This document shows positions 18,826 to 27,701 of a stretch of DNA of 33,957 nucleotides, in pieces. The position numbers and the translations under genes are program-made. The first letter of the stretch is position 1. Each line of letters starts with the position of its first letter. Where the stretch lies: positions 1 to 33,957 of IMG/VR virus record IMGVR_UViG_3300028840_006264; one strand, given 5' to 3'. The notes under the pieces are model-generated. The model ran no database searches. It was not told the origin of the DNA and saw nothing but the letters and a program-made list of their open reading frames with translations. Origin of the DNA: a virus.

Positions 18826-20592
18826 ATGTACGTATTCGATATTGAATGTTATATAAATTATTTTCTCGCGGTTTTTTATGATCCCGATGATGGAAGAAAC
18901 ACAAGAATATTCGAATACGTACAGGATAAAAATAATCCGAATGAGCTTAAAGCATTTTTCAAAAACGAACAAATGCGAAAAACGCTTTTTGTTTCATTTA
19001 ACGGCTTAAATTACGATATTCCGATCATTCAGGCTTTCATACACGGAAATTCTTTGGAAGACTTAAAAAAGATATCGGATGAAATAATAAAAAAGGGGAA
19101 AAAGCACTGGCAAATTTTAAAAGATTGTCCTCAATTAGAACTAAATCATATAGATTTAAAAGAAGTGGCTCCCGGGCACGCAGGACTTAAATTATATGCT
19201 GCTCGAATGCATTATCCAAAATTACAAGAACTTCCAATAGATCCTGAATCGGTAATAGAAAAAAATCAATATTCCGTACTAAAGGAGTATTGCTTAAATG
19301 ATTGTAAAATAACTTATGAATTATTCAATAAACTTAAAAAAGCAATTGATTTGAGAGTTTCTTTATCTGAACAATATGGCGTTGATTTGCGATCTAAATC
19401 CGATGCTCAAATTGCTGAAAACGTTGTTTTGAGTGAAATCGGCATAAAATCAAAAAAGATTGACCATCCTGAAAAAGTAAAATTTATTCGGCCCGAATGG
19501 ATGAAATTTAAACATTTTGATTTAGAAATATTATGTTGTCAATTTGAAGAATTTGATTTTGAAATCGATAATGGAAAAATTAGATTGCCTGGTTTCTTTA
19601 AAGAAAAAAATAACGATACGGTTCAAGTTTTTGGAAATCATTATTCTACCGGTATTGGTGGACTCCACAGCATCGAAAAAAGCAGATCTATAAAATCAGA
19701 TAAAAATAAAATATTGATCGATAGAGATGTTGCGAGCTATTATCCATCGATCATTTTGAACAGAGATTTATACCCGCCTCAATTAGGGAAAAAATTTATT
19801 GATGTATATAGGGGACTTGTTGAAAAAAGGCTTGACGCAAAAAGAATAGGCGATAAATCAACAGCCGATAGTTTGAAAATTACAATAAATGGATGTTTTG
19901 GAAAATTAAATTCGATCTATTCAAATATTTATGCTCCAGAGCTATTTATAAACGTCACAGTAACGGGACAATTCGCGCTCCTGATGTTGATCGAGCGTTT
20001 GGGATTTAATGGAATAAATGTAATAAGCGCCAACACTGATGGCATTTTGATTTATGAATCCAGGGATAGATACGAAGAAATAAATTTAATCATCCAACAA
20101 TGGGAGAAAGATACCGGATTTAATACAGAGGAAACGATTTACAGAGCATTTTATCAAAAAGACGTAAATAATTATATTGCATTCACGGATGACGGTAAAA
20201 CAAAACTAAAAGGCTTGTATTCCAAACCTGGTTTTATGAAAAATCCGACTAATGAAATTTGTGTAGAAGCGGCAATAGAATATCTTAAAAATAAATCCCC
20301 GATTGAAGAAAAAATTAGAAATTGCAAGGATATAACAAAATTTGTAACAATTAGGACTGTAAATGGAGGAGCGTATTTTAATGGGGAATCGATTGGAAAA
20401 ATTTGCAGATGGTATTATGATGGAAAAGGCAGAAATTTTGAATATAAAAATGGAAACAGAGTGCCGAAATCCGTAAACGCTGCCCCATTATTTGATTTAC
20501 ATTTTCCAAATGATTTAGATTATGATTATTATATTAAAGAAACAAAATTAATAATAAATTCTTTTTCAAAATTAAAACAAATTAAATTTTAA
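18826..20592 (+). CDS. family B DNA polymerase (588 aa)
   Basis: 3'-5' exonuclease motifs: FDIEC (Asp5, Glu7), FNGLNYD (Asp64) and YCLNDCKITYE (Asp159). Polymerase motifs: A, DVASYYPSI (301-309); B, KITINGCFG (351-359); C, ANTDGI (Asp405). In motif B the usual Tyr is Phe, and motif C has NTDG instead of the common DTDS; several phage members share a TDG form. At 588 residues it is compact, close to protein-primed and small phage polymerases. It likely works with the prim-pol encoded leftward and the upstream ssDNA-binding protein. Confidence 0.9.
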   Translation: MYVFDIECYINYFLAVFYDPDDGRNTRIFEYVQDKNNPNELKAFFKNEQMRKTLFVSFNGLNYDIPIIQAFIHGNSLEDLKKISDEIIKKGKKHWQILKDCPQLELNHIDLKEVAPGHAGLKLYAARMHYPKLQELPIDPESVIEKNQYSVLKEYCLNDCKITYELFNKLKKAIDLRVSLSEQYGVDLRSKSDAQIAENVVLSEIGIKSKKIDHPEKVKFIRPEWMKFKHFDLEILCCQFEEFDFEIDNGKIRLPGFFKEKNNDTVQVFGNHYSTGIGGLHSIEKSRSIKSDKNKILIDRDVASYYPSIILNRDLYPPQLGKKFIDVYRGLVEKRLDAKRIGDKSTADSLKITINGCFGKLNSIYSNIYAPELFINVTVTGQFALLMLIERLGFNGINVISANTDGILIYESRDRYEEINLIIQQWEKDTGFNTEETIYRAFYQKDVNNYIAFTDDGKTKLKGLYSKPGFMKNPTNEICVEAAIEYLKNKSPIEEKIRNCKDITKFVTIRTVNGGAYFNGESIGKICRWYYDGKGRNFEYKNGNRVPKSVNAAPLFDLHFPNDLDYDYYIKETKLIINSFSKLKQIKF

Positions 20593-20597
20593 ATATC

Positions 20598-20765
20598 ATG
20601 GCGACCAAAAAAAATTTAAAAAATTACATATGCTTGGATTGCAATTATTATAGCAAGATTGAAAAAACAGTGCTTTCGGGATGCGATAAATTTAAATTAG
20701 TCCATTGCCTTTATGGAGAAATGCCGATCAACGGGAAATGTATTTATAAAATCACAAATGATTAA
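20598..20765 (+). CDS. small Cys-rich protein (55 aa)
   Basis: 55 codons, with CLDC near the N-terminus and three more cysteines (Cys29, Cys37, Cys48), probably metal-binding. The pattern resembles the 64-residue Cys protein at 5016. It is the last gene of the rightward operon, 5 nt after the polymerase stop, with no strong ribosome site. Function unknown. Confidence 0.55.
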   Translation: MATKKNLKNYICLDCNYYSKIEKTVLSGCDKFKLVHCLYGEMPINGKCIYKITND

Positions 20766-20791
20766 ATCTTGACAAAGAAATAATAAAAAAT

Positions 20792-20807
20792 TGTTTCACG
20801 TGAAACA
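20792..20807. promoter_or_regulatory. perfect consensus parS site
   Basis: TGTTTCACGTGAAACA is an exact 16-bp palindrome identical to the classic bacterial chromosomal parS, the ParB (Spo0J) loading site. It lies between the convergent replication and late operons. The window's own ParB-fold protein lacks a visible parS-binding HTH, so host ParB is the likely binder. On the minus strand it is followed by AATTTTTT, so it could also serve as a weak terminator stem. Confidence 0.85.
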
Positions 20808-20833
20808 GGATCGTCAGAATTAGTGACGATCCT
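20807..20833. terminator. hairpin between convergent operons
   Basis: A 9-bp stem, AGGATCGTC (20807-20815) with GACGATCCT (20825-20833), loop 9 nt, directly abutting parS. On the minus strand the parS dyad and then a T6 tract follow, so the pair could end late transcription. On the plus strand there is no T-run. Confidence 0.5.
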
Positions 20834-20849
20834 AAATCACGCATAAAGA

Positions 20850-21227
20850 TTATTTCGTTATTTTGCGATAACTCGATCCGTAATCCCCTGTTGTCACAGC
20901 GCTATTATCAAAATAATTTTTATATTGATTGATCGCCGTAATCACGTCTGTTAAAACAGATATCGGCATTCCCTCAAATTCTGTGCCAACAAGATCACCA
21001 GCTACTATTTCATCCGCGCCGCCGCTGTTATATCCTCTGTCAAAATAAACTTCATAAAGATAATCAGAATTCGCTTTTTGAGCTTGCAAATTTGTAGCGA
21101 GGGCTCTAACCGAGGTAATAAAATCAATTTTCTGATTTGTCGGATAATCGGCGATTGCCAAAGATGCGATAAACATAATTGCACTGATGAGCATAATAAA
21201 GATGATTTTTTTGTCTGTTTTTTTCAT
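20850..21227 (-). CDS. small protein with signal peptide, paralogue of 21830-22114 (125 aa)
   Basis: Basic start (MKKTDKK), a hydrophobic core (IIFIMLISAIMFIASLAIA) and a likely cleavage after the Ala/Asp region indicate Sec export. The mature part, with FITSVRALATNL, SGGADEIVAGDLVGTEFEG and ITAINQYKNYFDN, parallels the signal-less protein at 21830 motif by motif. AAAGGA site before the ATG. Role unknown; related small proteins accompany tail-fibre genes. Last gene of the late operon. Confidence 0.7.
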   Translation of the reverse strand: MKKTDKKIIFIMLISAIMFIASLAIADYPTNQKIDFITSVRALATNLQAQKANSDYLYEVYFDRGYNSGGADEIVAGDLVGTEFEGMPISVLTDVITAINQYKNYFDNSAVTTGDYGSSYRKITK

Positions 21228-21242
21228 TTTGTTTGATCCTTT

Positions 21243-21815
21243 CTATTTTGATGATTCTGTTCTACTTCCTATTGAATTTTTTGGATAATGAGAATCTATA
21301 AATGATATATAAATCTCACTTGCGTATTCATCAATCGTTGCTGCTATTCTTGTGAATTTACATTTATAAATTGTAGATATTGTTGTATTACTCGCTGTAA
21401 TATCAGCTATATCCGCTAATCTATGATATGTATTATCATTTGCCGCAACTTGAAATTCAGCCGTAAACGGCGATCCTGACGGCACGTTCCATTGAGAATT
21501 AATTCCCGCTACAATCACATCGATTTTAAATTGAAATCTGTCCCCTATATCTGTTGTGTTCGGCAAAGTGTAATGAATATGAGAGTCTAATATCGTATTT
21601 AATTTCATCCCATGAGATGTTTGTAAATCAAAATATATATAATTATTGACATCAAATCCAAGAAACGGGAAAGTTACGCCGCCAGGTATCCCACAATCAT
21701 AAAGTCGTTCTGTCGGAGCGTTCGAAACAGGTATTCTTATATTTGATATCGATACTTGTAAATCTTCATACATGTGATTGTTATTATCTATTCCGATTTT
21801 AAACGCGTATGACAT
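21243..21815 (-). CDS. late protein, beta-rich (190 aa)
   Basis: Mostly beta-strand-like, with a HIHYTLPNTTDIGDRFQFKIDV segment typical of virion or fibre-associated domains. No named family. ATG 21815 preferred over a TTG at 21821. It lies between the two paralogous small proteins, downstream of the fibre-like gene, suggesting a tail-tip or fibre accessory role. Confidence 0.55.
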   Translation of the reverse strand: MSYAFKIGIDNNNHMYEDLQVSISNIRIPVSNAPTERLYDCGIPGGVTFPFLGFDVNNYIYFDLQTSHGMKLNTILDSHIHYTLPNTTDIGDRFQFKIDVIVAGINSQWNVPSGSPFTAEFQVAANDNTYHRLADIADITASNTTISTIYKCKFTRIAATIDEYASEIYISFIDSHYPKNSIGSRTESSK

Positions 21816-21829
21816 TTTCAACTCATTTT

Positions 21830-22114
21830 TTAATTCATAATTTTTTGCATATTGTCGTCATGGCCAGCATTATACCATGTCTCGAATCCCTGAACGGACG
21901 TAACGCACGCAGTCAACGCAGTCACGCCGAGTCCGTCATAAGTTGTCCCTGTCATATCGCCATCTACAAATTCGTTCGCCCCTCCTGATCCAAATGCAAG
22001 GCTATTCCATTTTTGATCAAGCTCTTTTGCTTTTTTTCTCACAAGATCAAGAAGTTCTGCAAGAGCCCTCATATCTGTTAGAAATTGCGATTTTTGATCA
22101 TTGATTAGTGCCAT
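21830..22114 (-). CDS. small tail-associated protein (94 aa)
   Basis: Helical N-terminus (FLTDMRALAELLDLVRKK) followed by SGGANEFVDGDMTGTTYDGL and a helix ending in FETWYN. This type of short protein recurs beside phage tail-fibre genes. Strong AAAGGAG site. Paralogue of the exported protein at 20850, without a signal peptide. Confidence 0.65.
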   Translation of the reverse strand: MALINDQKSQFLTDMRALAELLDLVRKKAKELDQKWNSLAFGSGGANEFVDGDMTGTTYDGLGVTALTACVTSVQGFETWYNAGHDDNMQKIMN

Positions 22115-22139
22115 TTTTATCTCCTTTCTTTGAATATTA

Positions 22140-22598
22140 TTAAATACTAAAACTTAAAGCTCTCCATCTTGTGGCAACAGGATCATACCAAATCGTGCAA
22201 CATTGATTAACTTTTACTGATATATCTCCCTGTAATATAAATCTGTTGGGCGCTGTTGATGTAATTGATTCATTTACAATTTTTATATCTCCGCCTGAAA
22301 CATTTATTAGTGTTATAATTTTTGAACTTTGAGCGACTATTCCTCTTAATTCATAATTTCCTCCTGTTGTTCCCATCCTTATAATTCTTGCGGAACTTAG
22401 GCCTGTCGGGTTCCAATCATTTTGATGCGCTGCAAAATAAGACGGGCTTATATAATTATCGATAATTTCTTGATTTGCTTTTAATTTTTCTACGTTTAAA
22501 ATATCGGACAAATAAGTTAAATCCGCACTTTCCCCAGGATATCCGCTTGAATCTGCGAATAACACACTTCCTATTGTAAATTTTCCTAAATGTGCCAT
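22140..22598 (-). CDS. fibre-associated or tip-like protein (152 aa)
   Basis: The C-terminal half has strand repeats ending CCTIWYDPVATRWRALSFSI, similar to the closing domain of many phage fibres and of the neighbouring 568-residue protein (YSNGTDWFIF). The N-terminus (AHLGKFTIGSVLFADSS) is unassigned. AAGGAG site. Presumably part of the receptor-binding apparatus. Confidence 0.6.
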   Translation of the reverse strand: MAHLGKFTIGSVLFADSSGYPGESADLTYLSDILNVEKLKANQEIIDNYISPSYFAAHQNDWNPTGLSSARIIRMGTTGGNYELRGIVAQSSKIITLINVSGGDIKIVNESITSTAPNRFILQGDISVKVNQCCTIWYDPVATRWRALSFSI

Positions 22599-22607
22599 TT
22601 TTTCTCC

Positions 22608-24314
22608 TTAAAATATAAACCAGTCCGTCCCGTTACTATATAAACTTATTGATTCGCCGTCTGTATTCATCACATAAGTGTCAACGCCATCTATTTTTTG
22701 TGAGCCCTCCGTATCAATCGTAATAGAATATGTTGAAGCGTTTAATCCGGCATCTTTAATAATGATTATTCTCCCAGAAACTGTTTGCGCGGTCGGCAAA
22801 GTTAAACTTGTAACTGCGCCCGTCGATGTATAAGTCACATGTAAGATATAATCCGTCTCCACAAGATCATAAGTAGCGGCGTTGACAGTCGTCATATTTC
22901 GGATATTCCCGCCGTCAATATGCGTTATTCCTCCAGTAGTTATTTTTAAATCACTTGCCGCCACTTCGTTCGTTTTTATATTCGCATCCGTGCCATCATA
23001 ATAGATTGACATATCGGAGCCCGCGCCCCAATAAGTCTTATCGGAATCAGCAGATCCAAAAACAATATCGCCCGTTGATGTGATAACTAATACGCCCCCG
23101 ATATCAATTTGATTCCCAGTGTTCGTGAGATGCAAATCTCCGCTAGAATCTACGTGGATTTCGCCATATATGATTTCGTCCGTATGTGTTAGCCTAAGCT
23201 GCGGGTTGATGGTGTCTAATATGTCTATATTGCGGCGAGGAGAGTTCGTGCTTATTCCTAAGTTGCCCCCCAATAAATAACTATTGCCGTTAGTATCAAG
23301 TCTTATTGTTTGAACATTACTGGCGTTATATATTCTAAGATAGTTATCATTTCCTGTGTCGAAACCTATTTGAAAAGCTTCAAAACCTGGTCTTACATCG
23401 AAATATCCTGACGTGGTTGTTCTGAAAATTGTTCTATATACAGGGCTTATGCCTCCATCTAAATATATATAATTTGCGCCACTTACTAATAAATTTCCTC
23501 TAACGTCTAATTTTTCTGCCGGATCAATTCCTACCCCTAACCTATTATTTATTATTACTTTTCCGTCGGAGCCTGTTCCGTACCCAATCCCCGCAATAAG
23601 ATATATATCGCCCCCATCAGCATCACCAACAGAGCTGCTTGCCCCATCACCCGCTTTTATTCTTAAATCGCCGCCTATAATATTTGTGCTCGCCGTTGCG
23701 AATGAGTCTCTTGCTTCAATGTATGATTCATGTACCTGGGAATCATTACCCATTTGCCCCCCGTCTATAAAAAATGGATTTGTCGCAGTTCTTGTTCTTC
23801 CGACTAAATAAAATCTACTGTTATTTACATTCGAATCGCCGGAATATATCATCGTTATTGCATCAGCTCTATTTGCAAAATAAAGATTTATATAAGGATT
23901 AGTCGCCCCTTGGCCAAATAAATATGTAATGGCGTTTGACGATAATATTGAGCCAGTCACATTTAAAGACAAATTTCCGGCAGAGCTTGTTTCAAAATCG
24001 GCGTAATTTGATCCATCATACAATAATTTTAATTGCTCTCCAGTCGCGCTTTGTATTTTTAAAAGATCATTTGTGTCATCAAAAAAGAAATTAGAGTTAT
24101 CTTCATGTAGCGCGCCTGTCGCACCTCCGAAAACAACAGATCCCGGCGTTAGACTCCCCACTTTATCATAATCTAACGAGTATGTTCCGGGCACTCCAAT
24201 AGCATCTTGTTTTCCTGTGAAGGGGTTTAAAGTAAAAGTGATTTGTGCTGACACGGTCGACACAACGCCGAAACAAAATAGACTTAATGTTAAAATTATA
24301 AATATCTTTCTCAT
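22608..24314 (-). CDS. tail-fibre-like protein with N-terminal signal peptide (568 aa)
   Basis: Residues 1-23 (MRKIFIILTLSLFCFGVVSTVSA) form a clear Sec signal peptide, unusual for a phage virion protein. The rest is Gly/Asn/Thr/Ser-rich with recurrent beta motifs (LGVGIDPAEKLDVRGNL, GNLGISTNSPRRNIDI, LHLTNTGNQIDIGG), as in trimeric fibre stalks, and a C-terminal domain ending SLYSNGTDWFIF. It may be exported to the envelope or outside, or the leader may be a misread start; the GAGGGG site fits the chosen ATG. Distal fibre, adhesin or decoy are possible roles. Confidence 0.75.
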   Translation of the reverse strand: MRKIFIILTLSLFCFGVVSTVSAQITFTLNPFTGKQDAIGVPGTYSLDYDKVGSLTPGSVVFGGATGALHEDNSNFFFDDTNDLLKIQSATGEQLKLLYDGSNYADFETSSAGNLSLNVTGSILSSNAITYLFGQGATNPYINLYFANRADAITMIYSGDSNVNNSRFYLVGRTRTATNPFFIDGGQMGNDSQVHESYIEARDSFATASTNIIGGDLRIKAGDGASSSVGDADGGDIYLIAGIGYGTGSDGKVIINNRLGVGIDPAEKLDVRGNLLVSGANYIYLDGGISPVYRTIFRTTTSGYFDVRPGFEAFQIGFDTGNDNYLRIYNASNVQTIRLDTNGNSYLLGGNLGISTNSPRRNIDILDTINPQLRLTHTDEIIYGEIHVDSSGDLHLTNTGNQIDIGGVLVITSTGDIVFGSADSDKTYWGAGSDMSIYYDGTDANIKTNEVAASDLKITTGGITHIDGGNIRNMTTVNAATYDLVETDYILHVTYTSTGAVTSLTLPTAQTVSGRIIIIKDAGLNASTYSITIDTEGSQKIDGVDTYVMNTDGESISLYSNGTDWFIF

Positions 24315-24324
24315 ATGTATCCCC

Positions 24325-26079
24325 TCATTTCCTATATATTTTTATTTCAAAATACGGATCACTGACATAAGACCAATACGGATAACTGTAATAACCATCC
24401 AAACAATAACCTTCGCTGTTCCCTTGCGTTACTGTATATTCAGGTATTGGCGCAGCAGTAGGGCCAGCGCCTCTTATTTCGTACATCGCGTTGACAAGAT
24501 CGACTAAAGCGTCAGAAAAATTATCATTTCTTTCTTGTTCAAATGGGTTTTTTTCTTCCTCATCATCGACTTCCCACGGCCAATAATTTACGCCCCCGTG
24601 GCATACAACATTTCTATTCCCATAAGTTGTTCCGCCTATGACCTCGCTGCTGAAATCACACCACGAATTTATGAATGCCTGAACAAGTGTTTTTTCTGAA
24701 TATCTCATAGAATTATCGGCCATTTTAATAGCGTCACATCCATATTCCGCAAGCGTACAAGTACTAAAATATTCTTCTCTAAAATCAATAGGGCAAATCA
24801 TATTATATAATAGCGTATTATTTTGTACAATGCCGATCATGGATGTTTTTCCGCCGGTTGAACTTTGCCATTGATAATAATACCCGTTAAATACCGCGAC
24901 ATCTATTTGAGTATACCCGGGCTGTATTTCCCCAAATATACAATTATATGGCGACCATGTCGTAGTTGTTGTTCTGACTCCCTCATTTTCAACTACTATT
25001 CGGGACAATTCCTCGGCCGTTAATATTTCCCCGCAGCTCTGTGTTTCATCAAATATTGGTTTTGGTTTTGACACATAATCAGATCGGAAAACAGAATAAT
25101 CTATTGTATTATAAAATCTAACTAACATGGGGTCATACGGAAATCCTCTTTCAGCAATAGGGATTGAGTCGTTATCATGATCAACGGTTGTTTCTATTTT
25201 TCCAGACAATGCGGAAACACATTCAGCATAATCGTTAATGCCGGGCAATTCTTCCCAATATGAATCAATCTCCAAATCCCAGATAAATCCGACTTCCCCC
25301 AAATAAACAAAAACTAATTCGTGATCAATACAAGGTTTAGGATCAGTTTTGAACCCGATGACTTTCGGTTTAGACCATTTTGAGTCAGAGCTGTCTTCAA
25401 ACATTACAACAACGTGATCATTTTGCACAAAAGGCTGAGAATTACATGGCGGGTAATATATCGGCACTCCAAAAAGATTATCTGGTAAATTTATCCATAA
25501 CGGATATTCTGATCGTCCTTTTCCTGCATATAACGGTTCAATTTTTACAGAACATGTGTCATTTTCATAATCAATATTATATATTTCCGCATGGCGATAA
25601 ATCGGGTGATATTTTTGTAAACTTGGCGATACGGCGAGATTATACAACTGATTTATAGGATGCATTAATGCTATAGGCTTCATTATCCCATCACGTTCGG
25701 CATTGTATTCAGCAAGATTGTTATAATTTGATTGTATATTCAAATTATCACCCGTGTTTTCTCTATCTATTTCTATTGTTCCTACTTTTTTACCTATTTG
25801 TATAGGCTCATAATGTATGCACCAAGCGAGTTTTTCATCTTCGTTATTCCAATTTGATTTTACATTTTCTAAATGGTCTATTTCTTTTTTATATGATTCT
25901 TTTTGTAATTTATATAAGTTTGAATTTTCAACACCCTCCGATATTTTTTTATCACATAATTCAATTTTATTTTCTAAATTTATTATTCGATTATCTATAT
26001 CAGAATCATATTCTATTATAATTCTATATAATCCCTCTGGGGATAGTTTTTGTTTTATTCGCCCTTTTCCCATTTTCAC
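24325..26079 (-). CDS. baseplate/hub-like tail protein with OB-fold (584 aa)
   Basis: Residues about 24-75 form a coiled coil. Residues about 155-250 (AEIYNIDYENDTCSVKIEPLY, FGVPIYYPPC, FVQNDHVVVMFED, KPKVIGFK) match the OB-fold of hub/spike-type baseplate proteins. The C-terminal half is Tyr/Cys/Trp-rich and unassigned. Starts at GTG 26079 overlapping the upstream stop (GTGA), or ATG 26073. Likely structural tail tip. Confidence 0.65.
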   Translation of the reverse strand: MKMGKGRIKQKLSPEGLYRIIIEYDSDIDNRIINLENKIELCDKKISEGVENSNLYKLQKESYKKEIDHLENVKSNWNNEDEKLAWCIHYEPIQIGKKVGTIEIDRENTGDNLNIQSNYNNLAEYNAERDGIMKPIALMHPINQLYNLAVSPSLQKYHPIYRHAEIYNIDYENDTCSVKIEPLYAGKGRSEYPLWINLPDNLFGVPIYYPPCNSQPFVQNDHVVVMFEDSSDSKWSKPKVIGFKTDPKPCIDHELVFVYLGEVGFIWDLEIDSYWEELPGINDYAECVSALSGKIETTVDHDNDSIPIAERGFPYDPMLVRFYNTIDYSVFRSDYVSKPKPIFDETQSCGEILTAEELSRIVVENEGVRTTTTTWSPYNCIFGEIQPGYTQIDVAVFNGYYYQWQSSTGGKTSMIGIVQNNTLLYNMICPIDFREEYFSTCTLAEYGCDAIKMADNSMRYSEKTLVQAFINSWCDFSSEVIGGTTYGNRNVVCHGGVNYWPWEVDDEEEKNPFEQERNDNFSDALVDLVNAMYEIRGAGPTAAPIPEYTVTQGNSEGYCLDGYYSYPYWSYVSDPYFEIKIYRK

Positions 26080-27104
26080 ACTACAGCGGAGCTATAATCT
26101 ATTGTGAATGAAACCGCCGGATCATCGTCCAAAGTAATATTTACAAGAACAAGCGTGTATATGCCCGCGGGTAATGTTAAATTTTTTTCAATATTTACAC
26201 CGAATCTCAAAAAAGCGTCATTATTAAAATCTTCAAAAGCGGTATATTCTCCATTAACAAGAACAGCTTCAAATCCGAGTTTTCCTGTTTGGCCATCACA
26301 GGAATACCAATCATCTACCATATCGCTAAAACCGACGCTTGAAACGCTTATTGAAATATTCGATTCTTCGGCTAACGTAAAATTAAAATATTTTATATAA
26401 AGGAATCTTCTTAAATCAAGAGATTTTATTATTGATGTGAATCCATAATTTTTTATCGTTGAAAAAAGACATGGCGCTATTAATGGAGGAGTCCAAATAT
26501 ATTGATAACAATCATAATATCCAAGAGTGCTCTCATACGGAACACCATTTTCTAATTCAAAAGTGCATGTTGTTCCGACTGATTCTGTTTCCGTATCACC
26601 TTCATTTAATGTGACATATCCAAAACTATCCGCATTATATTGAGTATTTATCTCATCAATATAACGTTCAATTGAATCATATTCTACAGACATTCCGTTC
26701 TGTATATAGTCTTGTATTTCGCTCAATCTAAAAGAATATGATCCGCCACTTAACTCCATATAACTCACAAGATTGTCAATAACCAGAGGGCTTCCAAGTA
26801 TCGAACCAGAAAAATTGAACGTAAAATTCATATTTATTGTGTTTGATGTCGTTCCATATACAATATCAATATTATCGATCGTTGCCGTCAATATTTCAGT
26901 ATCTACGCCTGTTTTACGCTTTGTTAATGTTAACGTTCCATTTTCCGCTCTTTCAGATATAGATTCAGAATCGTCAGTCCCCTCTATTACAAGTGATCCT
27001 GTTTTTGATTCGCTTGTAGCTCTATATGAAAAACTTGAAACATCAAGTTCAATTGTATCATATCCATCAGCAGATAATGTAAATATATAATTAATCTTAG
27101 TCAT
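26076..27104 (-). CDS. tail protein, beta-rich (342 aa)
   Basis: N-terminal part (MTKINYIFTLSADGYDTIELDVSSF) and Ser/Thr-rich strands suggest a tail-tip domain; the C-terminal third (residues about 240-342) looks like a beta-sandwich. No firm family. The ATG at 27104 overlaps the end of the zinc protein. Sits between membrane/zinc genes and the hub-like protein. Confidence 0.6.
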   Translation of the reverse strand: MTKINYIFTLSADGYDTIELDVSSFSYRATSESKTGSLVIEGTDDSESISERAENGTLTLTKRKTGVDTEILTATIDNIDIVYGTTSNTINMNFTFNFSGSILGSPLVIDNLVSYMELSGGSYSFRLSEIQDYIQNGMSVEYDSIERYIDEINTQYNADSFGYVTLNEGDTETESVGTTCTFELENGVPYESTLGYYDCYQYIWTPPLIAPCLFSTIKNYGFTSIIKSLDLRRFLYIKYFNFTLAEESNISISVSSVGFSDMVDDWYSCDGQTGKLGFEAVLVNGEYTAFEDFNNDAFLRFGVNIEKNLTLPAGIYTLVLVNITLDDDPAVSFTIDYSSAVV

Positions 27105-27285
27105 TTTTAACACAACAATTATCGGCGAAATCTTTGCTGTAATATATTTGACCGCATATTTTGCACCGACGCATTAAAATTAACGGATGATCATAGCATT
27201 TTTTATCAATACAATCTCTAAACGACTGATGAGAATATTCTGTTCCACAATACCTACATTTATAAATTATACGATTTGAATTCAT
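27097..27285 (-). CDS. double zinc-knuckle protein (62 aa)
   Basis: CRYCGTEYS...DCIDKKC and CKICGQIYYS...NCC give two metal-binding sites in 62 residues, a Com-like arrangement. It may bind RNA or DNA. Located inside the late operon, where small zinc proteins are not typical. Overlaps the next gene by 8 nt. Confidence 0.6.
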   Translation of the reverse strand: MNSNRIIYKCRYCGTEYSHQSFRDCIDKKCYDHPLILMRRCKICGQIYYSKDFADNCCVKND

Positions 27286-27287
27286 AA

Positions 27288-27701
27288 TTAATGCATGGAC
27301 TTTTTATCTGCAATTTGCATTTTAAGCGCTTTTTCAATATCATCGTTTGAAACAACGCCGTTTTCAACAAGTATTTGCCCCAGTGGCTTTTGTATCGGGC
27401 ATTCTTCCGTGGCTTTAAGTGTCTCATAATTTATAGCCATTGTTAACAGCATTAACGCCGACCATGACAGCTCCAATTGAACAGGCATAATAAACATACG
27501 TCCATGCGTTATCCAATCGAATGTTAAAAGTAGAAACATAAAACACCAAATGACCATCCATTTGGTAACAAATATCATTTTAAATTGACATTTATCGGGT
27601 ATTTTGTGTTTTTTCATGGATCGGGAGAGTGCCTTGAATAATAGAACAAAACACACAAATAACAAGACTGCATTAATCGATATCCTTGCTATCATTTCCA
27701 T
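27288..27701 (-). CDS. three-TM membrane protein with GspE/MshEN-like C-terminal motif (137 aa)
   Basis: Three hydrophobic helices (about residues 3-24, 40-60, 75-92) are followed by PLGQILVENGVVSNDDIEKAL, the LGeiLvexG(l/v)i...eALxxQ motif of type II secretion/pilus ATPase N-terminal domains. It overlaps the holin-like gene by 29 nt. ATG 27701 has an AAGGA site; a TTG at 27725 is less likely. Placement suggests a lysis or envelope role, but the C-terminal motif is unexpected in a phage. Confidence 0.6.
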   Translation of the reverse strand: MEMIARISINAVLLFVCFVLLFKALSRSMKKHKIPDKCQFKMIFVTKWMVIWCFMFLLLTFDWITHGRMFIMPVQLELSWSALMLLTMAINYETLKATEECPIQKPLGQILVENGVVSNDDIEKALKMQIADKKSMH

